Source of the DNA: an uncultured Lachnospiraceae bacterium
GTDB lineage: Bacteria > Bacillota > Clostridia > Lachnospirales > Lachnospiraceae
DNA: 39,230 nt
Assembly: GCA_902780465.1 (NCBI GenBank)
Contig: CACZFV010000001.1
Span: 1 to 39,230 of the forward strand
Reading direction: 5' to 3'
Under the pieces are notes generated by a model. It saw only the letters and a list, made by a program, of their open reading frames with translations, ran no database searches and had not been told where the DNA came from. Each line of letters starts with the position of its first letter. The first letter of the stretch is position 1. The translations under genes were made by a program, and so were the position numbers. Of the stretch, positions 24,500 to 30,760 are shown piece after piece.

Positions 24500-24549
24500 G
24501 GGCTGGGATATCAGATGTTCTGTGCATGAGGTTATCCTGAAATAAAAAT

Positions 24550-24594
24550 CAGCGCATCTCTGTTTCCGTGAGGATCAGGGATGCGCTGTTTTTT
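24550..24594 (+). terminator. Intrinsic terminator of the ABC importer operon
   Basis: CAGCGCATCTCTG (24550-24562) pairs with CAGGGATGCGCTG (24576-24588), 13 bp with one G-U, followed by six T. It lies about 90 bases after the ATPase stop. It is strong on the plus strand only. Confidence 0.9.
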
Positions 24595-24620
24595 GTTCAG
24601 TTGATTGTTCAGTTGCGCGG

Positions 24621-24700
24621 AAACTTGTGCCGGGCGGCCCGGACTTGTGCTGCGCAGCCCGGACTTCTGCTGCGCAGCCCGGACTTCTGCTGCGCAGCCC
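24621..24700. repeat. Tandem repeat, four 20-bp units
   Basis: Two identical units GGACTTCTGCTGCGCAGCCC (24661-24680, 24681-24700) are preceded by one with a single change (24641-24660) and a more degenerate unit (24621-24640). Each unit contains the self-complementary GCTGCGCAGC, so every repeat can form a small hairpin. There are no spacers, so it is not a CRISPR array. It abuts the symmetric module array that follows. Confidence 0.85.
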
Positions 24701-24702
24701 GA

Positions 24703-24982
24703 TTGGGCGTTTTCCGGCGTTTTTGGAAAATCTGTTCCCCCGTAAGAAGAGATTTTCAGGGAAATCACCAGGTCTGGAAAGGGCATTTGGGCGTTTCGGG
24801 GCTTTCTGGAAAATTTTGTTCCCCTTTTCGTCTGAAACAGCACCACAGATCTCCATCAAAAGGGAACAAATCTCAATAAAATACTCTAAAACGCCCGATT
24901 GAGAGGGAAAACTGTCTTGCGCAGCTCTCTTTTCAGGCTTGCAAGGGGTACAAATTTCAAAAAAGGTCTTCAAAACGCCCAA
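24703..24982. repeat. Symmetric inverted array of four 38-bp modules
   Basis: Four modules of exactly 38 bp share termini close to TTGGGCGTTT and TTTGTTCCCC and have variable cores. They lie at 24703-24740 and 24787-24824 in plus orientation, and 24861-24898 and 24945-24982 in minus orientation. Start-to-start spacing is 84 within each pair. The whole set is mirror-symmetric about 24842.5. The 46-base stretches between paired modules are not complementary, so only the modules are conserved. The transcript could fold modules 1 with 4 and 2 with 3. No gene was recognised in 24460-25058. The remainder (24983-25058) shows only short TTCAGTTCAG-like repeats. Confidence 0.75.
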
Positions 24983-25058
24983 ATGATATGAAACTGCTGT
25001 TGCCAGGTCTTTCAGTTCAGCACATTCAGTTCAGGACTTTCTGTTCAAAACTATCTCT

Positions 25059-25736
25059 TCATGACTTTCCGCCCATCACCCAGGCAAAGGCTTTCGCCGT
25101 CCTGAGGTCCGGATCTTTGAAATGGTTTCCTTTGTTCCATTCCAGAGTGCAGCAGACACCACGTTCCTGCAGCATCTCATATGCTGAACGGATGCAGCTT
25201 CCGACCTGCGACATGACAGGATTCCGGGTCTTCTCTTCCCGGTCGCCGAGGCTGAGATAGATGCTCCGGGTCTTGATCTCGTGCTCCTTCATATAGTCCA
25301 GGAAGCCCGGGAACCAGATGGATGGAGACGCAGCGGCCGCACCGGCAAACAGGTCTGTCTGGTGTACTGCCCACAGAGCGAACAGCCCCGCGAGGGAGTA
25401 GCCGCCGATATAATACGTTCTCTCTGTCCCGGACACATCCATCCTGCCATCCCCGGGCAGGTGGGGTTTGTCTATGTCTGCCAGAAGCTTCAACACTTCG
25501 GACAGTGTGATCTCCGCACCGTCTCCGAAGCTTTCGTTACCGAAAACAGCAGGCGCTTTCCAGGGAGAAAGGTCGTGATTCCAGTCATTGACTTTTACAG
25601 CGATCAGGCGGAAATCTTTTCCGGAAAGTTCCCTGATCAGGGCAGCTTCATTCTCCAGCACTGCGAGGTCGTGGTCATCCGCCATCTGGACAAGCACAGT
25701 GGACGCTGCCGGATCTCCGTATTCATATACTTTCAT
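25059..25736 (-). CDS. Alpha/beta-hydrolase, esterase D-like
   Basis: A 225-residue serine hydrolase. The nucleophile elbow is YIGGYSLAGLFALWA (GxSxG type) near residue 113. PSIWFPGFLDYMKEHEI and IYLSLGDREEKTRNPVM follow, with the probable catalytic Asp. The C-terminal WNKGNHFKDPDLR holds the probable catalytic His. The sequence resembles the putative-esterase (PF00756/IroE-like) group that acts on ester-linked siderophores or small esters. There is no signal peptide, so it is cytoplasmic. The start follows GGAG and overlaps the Nudix gene by 14 bases. The substrate is unknown. Confidence 0.82.
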   Translation of the reverse strand: MKVYEYGDPAASTVLVQMADDHDLAVLENEAALIRELSGKDFRLIAVKVNDWNHDLSPWKAPAVFGNESFGDGAEITLSEVLKLLADIDKPHLPGDGRMDVSGTERTYYIGGYSLAGLFALWAVHQTDLFAGAAAASPSIWFPGFLDYMKEHEIKTRSIYLSLGDREEKTRNPVMSQVGSCIRSAYEMLQERGVCCTLEWNKGNHFKDPDLRTAKAFAWVMGGKS

Positions 25737-26280
25737 CAGCCAGATACTCCTTCAGCACGTCCAGGCTCGCCGCAGGCACGCAGAACCTGCTGCGGTCCGT
25801 CCGGATCTCCTGCCGGACTTCTTCCAGGCCGAACCAGCGGACCTCATCGACTTCGGTCTCCTGCAGTGTCAGCGAGCTGATCTCCACACGGCCATCATAC
25901 ACGAAGACCTGCGTCACCTCGCTGTCCCGGAACAGCTTTCCGTGGAACACTTTTTCATACTGGTTGCGGAAGATGCCGGCAGACCTGAGCTGCTCCGGCG
26001 ACGCTTCGATCCCCAGCTCTTCGGACAGTTCCCGGAGCGCAGAAGGAAGCGGCTCCTCTCCTGCAGGGATATGGCCTGCGGAGGATGTGTCGTAAAATCC
26101 GGGAAAGGATTCTTTCTCCATGCTCCGCTTCTGCAGGAGGATCTCCCAGCCGTCCCCGGATCTCCGCACGATCCAAACGTGGGCCGTGCGGTGGCGGATG
26201 CCGTCCCGGTGGGCAGCCTCCCGGGAAATGATCTCTCCGGTCGGCTTCCCGTCCCGGTCCACGATGTCAAGATATTCCAT
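25723..26280 (-). CDS. Nudix hydrolase, YfcD/IDI-like
   Basis: A 185-residue Nudix enzyme. The full Nudix box GHIPAGEEPLPSALRELSEE plus LGI fits GX5EX7REUXEEXGU near residues 69-91. The N-terminus MEYLDIVDRDGKPTGEIISR and HRTAHVWIVRR resemble YfcD proteins and isopentenyl-diphosphate isomerase. The substrate, a nucleoside diphosphate derivative, is undetermined. It starts 9 bases after yciI and overlaps the esterase. The order YciI-Nudix-esterase suggests a small detoxification or house-cleaning operon (inference). Confidence 0.92.
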   Translation of the reverse strand: MEYLDIVDRDGKPTGEIISREAAHRDGIRHRTAHVWIVRRSGDGWEILLQKRSMEKESFPGFYDTSSAGHIPAGEEPLPSALRELSEELGIEASPEQLRSAGIFRNQYEKVFHGKLFRDSEVTQVFVYDGRVEISSLTLQETEVDEVRWFGLEEVRQEIRTDRSRFCVPAASLDVLKEYLADESI

Positions 26281-26289
26281 TTCCCGCCG

Positions 26290-26583
26290 TTACCTCACCC
26301 TCTCATGGTTCAGGATCACCACGTTCATAACCTCGACTTTCACGTCCGTCCAGACCTTTTCGACGTAATATGGTTCCGTGTTGAGATATTCGTCCAGCTG
26401 TTCCCTTCCCGGGAAGTCCATGACGAGGACCGACCCTTTCATTTTTCCTTCTTCATCCAGAAGGCCTCCGGCGCAGAGTACGCTGCCCTTGCGCTTTTTC
26501 ATGTTCTCAAGGTGCCGTTCCCTGACTTCCATCCTCTTTTCAAGCATGCCCGGCCCGTCATAAGCTGTGATCAAAAACTGCAT
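26290..26583 (-). CDS. YciI-family small protein
   Basis: A 97-residue YCII-domain (ferredoxin-like dimeric fold) protein. It begins MQFLITAYDGPGMLEKRMEV with REHL-like RERHLENM, and has GGLLDEEGKMKGSVLVMDFP and EYLNTEPYYVEKVWTDVKVE. The His at about 24 and the Asp in DFP correspond to the conserved pocket residues. Some family members have dehalogenase or hydrolase activity, but most have none assigned. The ATG follows GAAAGGAG. It is located between the small cysteine-rich frame and the Nudix gene. Confidence 0.9.
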   Translation of the reverse strand: MQFLITAYDGPGMLEKRMEVRERHLENMKKRKGSVLCAGGLLDEEGKMKGSVLVMDFPGREQLDEYLNTEPYYVEKVWTDVKVEVMNVVILNHERVR

Positions 26584-26633
26584 GACTGTCTGTTCTCCTT
26601 TCAGAAAAGTCCTCTTTTACTGCCTCACTGGTT

Positions 26634-26801
26634 TCACTTGCAGGTATCATAGTAATCGTCGTACATGCCGAGGCAGGCGTCCATCCCGGGATTCGTGGAA
26701 AAGGCCTTTTCCAGGGTAAACGCGGACAGTAAAATCGGACATTCGCAATCCGGTTCAATCCCCGAAGTATCTGCAGCAATAAGAAGCCCCGGACACTTCA
26801 C
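26634..26801 (-). CDS. Small cysteine-rich acidic protein (55 aa), unrecognised
   Basis: This frame begins at GTG 26801 and is preceded by an in-frame TGA four codons upstream. It encodes 55 residues: VKCPGLLIAADTSGIEPDC, then ECPILLSAFTLEKAFSTNPG, and the tail MDACLGMYDDYYDTCK. It has five Cys (3, 19, 21, 43, 54) and a net acidic C-terminus. It overlaps the HhH gene by 47 bases in another frame and ends 50 bases before yciI. The amino-acid pattern looks protein-like, but the GTG has only a weak GGG upstream. Alternatively it is the out-of-frame C-terminus of the HhH gene (frameshift), or chance. Confidence 0.4.
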   Translation of the reverse strand: MKCPGLLIAADTSGIEPDCECPILLSAFTLEKAFSTNPGMDACLGMYDDYYDTCK

Positions 26802-26970
26802 GGACCCGTTTCAGGATCCCGATCAGTTCCCTGTTGCCCAATCCTTCTATAGAATCAAGACGCCCTGTCTCCGCGAGCCGGATCAGGGTGTCCATGTCCC
26901 GGACTCCTTCTTTCTCCAGCAGTTTCCTGATCTCAGGACTGAGTCCCTCATCCTCACTCAAAGCTCTCAT
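26755..26970 (-). CDS. Small helix-hairpin-helix protein, like RNA polymerase alpha C-terminal fold
   Basis: A 71-residue protein. EIRKLLEKEGVRDMDTLIRL followed by AETGRLDSIEGLGNRELIGI resembles the HhH fold of the RpoA C-terminal domain and related DNA-binding modules (a GLGNREL turn where RpoA has LGRKSL). After residue 57 the sequence (SGASYCCRYFGD) is not part of the fold, which raises the possibility of a frameshift into the overlapping 55-codon frame. The ATG is preceded by AAGGACGG, and a TATACT box lies about 40 bases upstream. It is the first gene of the YciI-Nudix-esterase run. Function is unknown. Confidence 0.55.
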   Translation of the reverse strand: MRALSEDEGLSPEIRKLLEKEGVRDMDTLIRLAETGRLDSIEGLGNRELIGILKRVREVSGASYCCRYFGD

Positions 26971-27017
26971 CGTGCACCGTCCTTAGCTGTACTATTCCCT
27001 GTTTTTTACCAGTATAT

Positions 27018-27052
27018 CACACCTGCGGTGTCCGGAACTGACACACCTGCGG
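27018..27052. repeat. Direct repeat upstream of the HhH gene
   Basis: CACACCTGCGG occurs at 27018-27028 and 27042-27052, a 24-base period. It lies just upstream (in minus-strand sense) of a TATACT box at about 27012-27017. It could be a pair of regulator sites. It also ends 7 bases from the QueG-like stop codon. No terminator was found for that gene. Confidence 0.45.
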
Positions 27053-27058
27053 ACGATG

Positions 27059-27898
27059 TTATTCCGACGGATCCCGGTCTTCGCAGGGGACCCCGGTCTG
27101 GCAGAGGCCACACCCGTAGCGCGGACTGAAAAGCTCCCTCGAGCGGTCCAGGCACTGACTGCAAATGATATGATCTTTCCCTTTGACCGGGTCGATGGCT
27201 CCGACAGGACAGCGCACCACGCAGGCACCGCACTGGATGCAGTAGTCGTAGACCCCGGTATAAGGCCGCGGATCCGGCTCAAAGGCCATGTCCGTGACGA
27301 CGCTGGCGAACCGCCCGGCGATGCCCCGCTTCGTGATCAGCCCCTTCGAAAGACCAAAGGTACCGAGACCGCAGATGTAGGCAGCGTGGCGCTCCGACCA
27401 GCGGCTGCCGAAGGTCTCCGGGGTCATCTCATCGTATCCTTCGATCCCTTCCCCGTTTTTCACCGACTGCCACCGGGGATCCGCCTGAGGAACACAGACC
27501 GACGCCCCGGATTCCCGAATCTTCTCCGCAAAGGCCTGCATATACCTCCCTATAAATGCCTGCCCCTCTATGCGCGCGTAGAGCCACGGAAGCGAAGCCA
27601 GCTCCTGCTCCCGGGCATTGGAATCACGGATCTCTTTTGTGATCGGGAAAAACAGGGAGATCACCGTTTCTGCTTCCGGCAGCCACTCTCTGGGAGACAT
27701 GTGCCACGGACCGATGACACCGGGCTTTTTATACAGTTCGAACAGTGGATCCTCCGCAGAAGCAAATCCGACGATCGGGGCATCAAACAGGCGGAGCCCG
27801 GTATACTCCGGGACAACATCCGCCGATGCCGGAAGCGCACTTTCTCCCTGAAGATGATACAGTCCGGATATGAGAGCGCATATTTTATTTTTGTCCAT
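27059..27898 (-). CDS. QueG-like 4Fe-4S protein (epoxyqueuosine reductase family)
   Basis: A 279-residue iron-sulfur protein. The cluster motifs are CIQCGACVVRCPVGAID, then CSQCLDRSRELFS and GCGLCQTGVPCE, the two-cluster pattern of QueG/COG1600. Upstream are ERHAAYICGLGTFGLSKGLIT and GIAGRFASVVTDM, also family-typical. It lacks the C-terminal HEAT extension and is shorter than classical QueG (about 350-380). It belongs to the short anaerobe branch, whose substrate is mostly unknown. The second in-frame ATG (27898) is chosen, since AAAGGTGG lies inside the longer frame. It has its own upstream region with a 12-base palindrome. Confidence 0.8.
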   Translation of the reverse strand: MDKNKICALISGLYHLQGESALPASADVVPEYTGLRLFDAPIVGFASAEDPLFELYKKPGVIGPWHMSPREWLPEAETVISLFFPITKEIRDSNAREQELASLPWLYARIEGQAFIGRYMQAFAEKIRESGASVCVPQADPRWQSVKNGEGIEGYDEMTPETFGSRWSERHAAYICGLGTFGLSKGLITKRGIAGRFASVVTDMAFEPDPRPYTGVYDYCIQCGACVVRCPVGAIDPVKGKDHIICSQCLDRSRELFSPRYGCGLCQTGVPCEDRDPSE

Positions 27899-27945
27899 AG
27901 TCAGCCACCTTTCCATGCAGCAGAAAAAAGGATATCCCTGTCATT

Positions 27946-27962
27946 ATTGTAGAACATGTTCT
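27946..27962 (-). promoter_or_regulatory. Possible operator/promoter of the QueG-like gene
   Basis: The perfect 12-base palindrome AGAACATGTTCT (27951-27962) overlaps by one base a minus-strand TACAAT box (27951-27946). No -35 match is found 17 bases upstream. The palindrome would sit in the promoter spacer, a usual repressor position. It is not a normal LexA box, since the half-sites are 2 not 4 bases apart. Confidence 0.35.
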
Positions 27963-28013
27963 GCGCCTGCGTCTACGAATCCCGGAGCTGGAAAAAGGAA
28001 AGGTCCGGACGTA

Positions 28014-28047
28014 AAACCGGCCCTGGAGATCACTCCGGGACCGGTAT
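28014..28047 (-). terminator. Intrinsic terminator after the lipoprotein gene
   Basis: On the minus strand ACCGGTCCCGGAG pairs with CTCCAGGGCCGGT (13 bp, one mismatch, one G-U) across the loop TGAT, followed by TTTT (the first T shared with the stem). It starts 6 bases after the lipoprotein stop and closes the LeuD-LeuC-lipoprotein transcript. Confidence 0.85.
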
Positions 28048-28052
28048 TTCTG

Positions 28053-28643
28053 TCAGTTGTCCCCCTGCATGGGAACAAATACTTTTTCAGCCAGGTTCAT
28101 CAGTGTTTCAGAGTCCGCGTTATCTTTCATGCAGAGATTGTACACGAACCCCGGCACGATATCGACCCAGGCGATAAAGCCGGTCTTCTTGTCCAGACAG
28201 AACATGCCGCTCCTGCTCTTGATATCCGCGGTGCCCATCGCCGACCAGTTGTAATTCAGGCCTGAGATATCGAGATGCTCTGTGTCAAGTACGGCAGCGA
28301 TCTCCTCCGGCTTCGCGTCGATCCCGGGATTCGACGGGACCCAGTCAGTGGACTGTGCCCTGAGATACGCGGTTTGACCGTCCAGTGTAAAATCCATTTC
28401 CGCAATGGGCTTGTCAGTGGAAGCCAGAAGAACATGATAAGACACGTTCTCCGCCCCCTCCGGGGCCGGCAGGTCGATCCCCGTCTTTTCCACCACCTCT
28501 TCATAAGTGATGTTGTGCAGCGCGTCCTCTACGGCGGCTGCCGTCGGTTCCGCTTTCTCCTGCTTCGGCTTCCCGCACGCCGAAATACCTGCTGCGATGC
28601 AGAGGCCAAGAAGCAGGACAGTTATGATCTTTTTGTTCACCAT
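28053..28643 (-). CDS. Hypothetical lipoprotein
   Basis: A 196-residue secreted lipoprotein of unknown function. The signal MVNKKIITVLLLGLCIAAG ends in lipobox GISAC with Cys 23. The mature part begins KPKQEKAEPTAAAVEDALHN. It has a beta-rich middle (VSYHVLLASTDKPIAEMDFT; YLRAQSTDW) and ends EKVFVPMQGDN. No catalytic motif is seen. The pattern resembles small Clostridia lipoproteins with a DUF4367-like fold, but this is a weak guess. The frame is open upstream. The chosen ATG follows AAAGGAG. It lies 62 bases after leuC and just before the terminator, so it is the last gene of that operon. Confidence 0.8.
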   Translation of the reverse strand: MVNKKIITVLLLGLCIAAGISACGKPKQEKAEPTAAAVEDALHNITYEEVVEKTGIDLPAPEGAENVSYHVLLASTDKPIAEMDFTLDGQTAYLRAQSTDWVPSNPGIDAKPEEIAAVLDTEHLDISGLNYNWSAMGTADIKSRSGMFCLDKKTGFIAWVDIVPGFVYNLCMKDNADSETLMNLAEKVFVPMQGDN

Positions 28644-28705
28644 TGATGTCTCCTTTTCTGTATTTATCTCATTGGGAGTCTGATCTCCCACTTGAAAACT
28701 CCTCC

Positions 28706-29962
28706 TCACGCGTGAGTGAGCTTCCCCGCGATGGCGCAGGCCGCGGCAGTCTTCGGGGAGGCGAGATAGATCTTCACCTTCGAGGTCCCCATGCGGCCCA
28801 GGAAGTTCCGGTTGTTGGTGGCGACCACCACCTCATTGTCCGTGAGGATCCCGCCGGTGCGTCCGCAGCAGAGACCGCAGGAGGGGTGGGTGATGATGGC
28901 GCCTGCCTCGGAGAGAATGTCCAGAGTGCCGTTATCCAGGGCTTCCTTCCATACCTTCCGGCTTGCGGGCGTCACGATCAGCTTCAGGAAGGGCGCGACC
29001 TTTTTCCCCTTCAGGATTTCGGCGGCGGCCATCAGATCCTCCAGTCTGCCGTTGGTACAGGACCCGAGGAACACCTGGTCAACAGCCACGTCCCCCGATG
29101 CAGTGATCTGATCCACCGGCTGCACGTTGTCCACGTTGGAGGGCACCGCCATCACCGGGACAAATTCCTCCGCCCGGTACTCCATCACCCGGTCATAGAC
29201 CGCGTCCTCATCTCCGAAGAGACTCTTCTGGTAGTCGTTCAGGCTGATCCCGCAGTACTCCTCTGTCTTTTCGTCCGGCGTGAACAGCGCGCCCTTGGCG
29301 CCTGCCTCAATGGCCATGTTAGACATGGTCGTCCGGGAAGAATTCGACATTTCTTTCACCGTGCTGCCGCAGAATTCCAGGATCTTGTAGGTGGCGCCGG
29401 CAGCAGTCAGGTCCCCGATGATCTTCAGGATCACATCCTTGGACATGACGTTCTCCGGCAGCTTCCCTTCGATCTTTACTTTGATCGTGGCCGGCACGCG
29501 GATCCAGAGCTCTCCTGTTCCAAGGATCCCCGCCATCTCAGTATAGCCGATGCCGGTGGAAAAAGCGCCTACACATCCGTAGGTCGTGGTGTGACTGTCC
29601 GTGCCGAACACCACATCGCCCGGCTTCACATGGCCCGCCTCCGTCATCAGCTGGTGGCAGATGCCGTCGGACCGGTGGAGGTTCTTCTCCGGCAGCCCCT
29701 GCTCCGCCGCGAAATCACAGCTGATCCTGTAGGCCCTGGTGTCGTCCACCTGGCTTGCCGGCACAAGATGGTCGCAGATCACCACCACCTTCTCCGGGTC
29801 CCAGACCTTTTTGAACCCCATCTCCTGAAACTTCGAGACGATAAACGGCATCATGATGTCGTCGCACATCACCTGGTCCACCTTCACCGTCACGATATCC
29901 CCGGGCTTCACGTCCTTCCCTGTATTGTGCGCGATGATCTTCTCAATAATCGTTTTTCCCAT
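28706..29962 (-). CDS. Aconitase-superfamily dehydratase, large subunit (LeuC/HacA type)
   Basis: A 418-residue large subunit of a 3-isopropylmalate/homoaconitate-type isomerase. The 4Fe-4S ligands are C302 (LGSCTNGR) and C362, C365 (HPSCGLCCG). DSHTTTYGCVGAFSTGIGYTE and CDHLVPASQ are family motifs. The length fits the short (archaeal/Clostridia) class rather than E. coli LeuC (466). It is named LeuC by homology, but no leuA or leuB is near, so citramalate, dimethylmalate or another 2-hydroxy acid could be the substrate. Start at 29962 follows GGAGGAG. It is 20 bases after its small subunit. Confidence 0.9.
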   Translation of the reverse strand: MGKTIIEKIIAHNTGKDVKPGDIVTVKVDQVMCDDIMMPFIVSKFQEMGFKKVWDPEKVVVICDHLVPASQVDDTRAYRISCDFAAEQGLPEKNLHRSDGICHQLMTEAGHVKPGDVVFGTDSHTTTYGCVGAFSTGIGYTEMAGILGTGELWIRVPATIKVKIEGKLPENVMSKDVILKIIGDLTAAGATYKILEFCGSTVKEMSNSSRTTMSNMAIEAGAKGALFTPDEKTEEYCGISLNDYQKSLFGDEDAVYDRVMEYRAEEFVPVMAVPSNVDNVQPVDQITASGDVAVDQVFLGSCTNGRLEDLMAAAEILKGKKVAPFLKLIVTPASRKVWKEALDNGTLDILSEAGAIITHPSCGLCCGRTGGILTDNEVVVATNNRNFLGRMGTSKVKIYLASPKTAAACAIAGKLTHA

Positions 29963-29982
29963 GTTCTCTCTGCTCCTCCGCG

Positions 29983-30477
29983 TCAGCCTTCCAGACCGTT
30001 CCTCTTCCGCATGGCCTTCACAAGGCCCCCGGCGTCCAGGATCTCCATCAGGTTCTCCGGCAGCGACACGATCTTGTATTCTTTCCCGCCGCACTCGATC
30101 TTCTCGTTGACCGTCACTGTGATCTCATCGCCTTCCTTCACCTGGTCCGCGAGTTCTTCGTTCTCGATCAGCAGGAGTCCGTTGTTGATGGCGTTCCGGA
30201 AAAAGATCCGGGCGTAGCTCTTCGCGATGACGCAGCGGATGCCCAGCGCCTTCACCACCTCCGGCGCCTGTTCCCGTGAGGAGCCGCAGCCGAAGTTGCT
30301 ACCCGCCACAATGATGTCCCCCGGCCGGATCTTCGCCGCCAGCTCCGGACGGAGAGGGGAGAACGCGTAGGGCTTCATCTCATCTATCGTTTTAAACGCA
30401 AGGTACTCCGTGGGCATGATGATATCCGTGTCGATATCATCCCCCAGAAGCCATACCCTTCCTGTAAACTTTTCCAT
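29983..30477 (-). CDS. Aconitase-superfamily dehydratase, small subunit (LeuD type)
   Basis: A 164-residue small subunit that completes the active site of the LeuC-type protein encoded next. GDDIDTDIIMPTEYLAF opens the swivel domain. NFGCGSSREQAPEVVKALGI holds the substrate-binding Ser-Arg. SYARIFFRNAINNGLLLIE follows. In known small subunits the residues after YL influence substrate choice. Here AF is hydrophobic, more like isopropylmalate-type than homoaconitase-type (inference). The ATG at 30477 is preceded by AAAGGAG. The frame reads open for 105 bases upstream without a better start. Confidence 0.9.
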   Translation of the reverse strand: MEKFTGRVWLLGDDIDTDIIMPTEYLAFKTIDEMKPYAFSPLRPELAAKIRPGDIIVAGSNFGCGSSREQAPEVVKALGIRCVIAKSYARIFFRNAINNGLLLIENEELADQVKEGDEITVTVNEKIECGGKEYKIVSLPENLMEILDAGGLVKAMRKRNGLEG

Positions 30478-30760
30478 CTGTCTCTCCTTTTCTATTCGTT
30501 CCTGCGACCCGGTCTGCCCACGCAGCCCTGCCATGCGGCGGACCTGTTCTGCAGGACACAGGGCCTGCTCTGTCGGTTTCACTGCGCAGCGATGCGGACG
30601 CCGCTTAGGGCTCCATAAAACCGGGGTCGCCGCCGCGGCGCCGCGCTGCTTGTGAAACGCTCCGGCGCAGGCATGTGCCTGCAGTTCAGGTTCCGCCGTC
30701 AGGCAGGGCTTATGCTGCGCATGGCAGGCTCTGCGTTCCGCAGGGCAGGTCTGCCGTCAT
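30478..30760. other. GC-rich gap between the fused and unfused isomerase genes
   Basis: These 283 bases hold no convincing gene. They contain a perfect hairpin GCAGGCA/TGCCTGC (30667-30682), several scattered CTGCC/GGCAG pieces and a CGCCGCCGCGGCGCCGCG tract. No terminator U-run or clear promoter is seen. It may be a decayed coding region or a structured leader of the leuD-leuC transcript. Confidence 0.5.

Noticed and set aside
24621..24700. CRISPR array
   Set aside because: The units are directly adjacent with no unique spacers, and no cas genes are in the window.
24575..24982. A 135-codon minus-strand open frame across the repeat region
   Set aside because: It is made of the 20-bp tandem repeats and the 38-bp modules, starts at the edge of the array and runs into the ABC terminator. 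Its repeated peptide segments follow from the DNA repeats, and no good ribosome binding site was seen.
27951..27962. LexA (SOS) box
   Set aside because: The Gram-positive box has GAAC and GTTC separated by four bases; here they are separated by two, and the gene is not a repair gene.
28643..30217. Long plus-strand open frame of about 520 codons
   Set aside because: It lies antisense to leuC and leuD, is rich in His/Arg/Pro as expected from the reverse of GC-rich codons, and shows no family motif. The same applies to the long plus-strand frames opposite the GT2, lipid kinase, hisF and rRNA methyltransferase genes.
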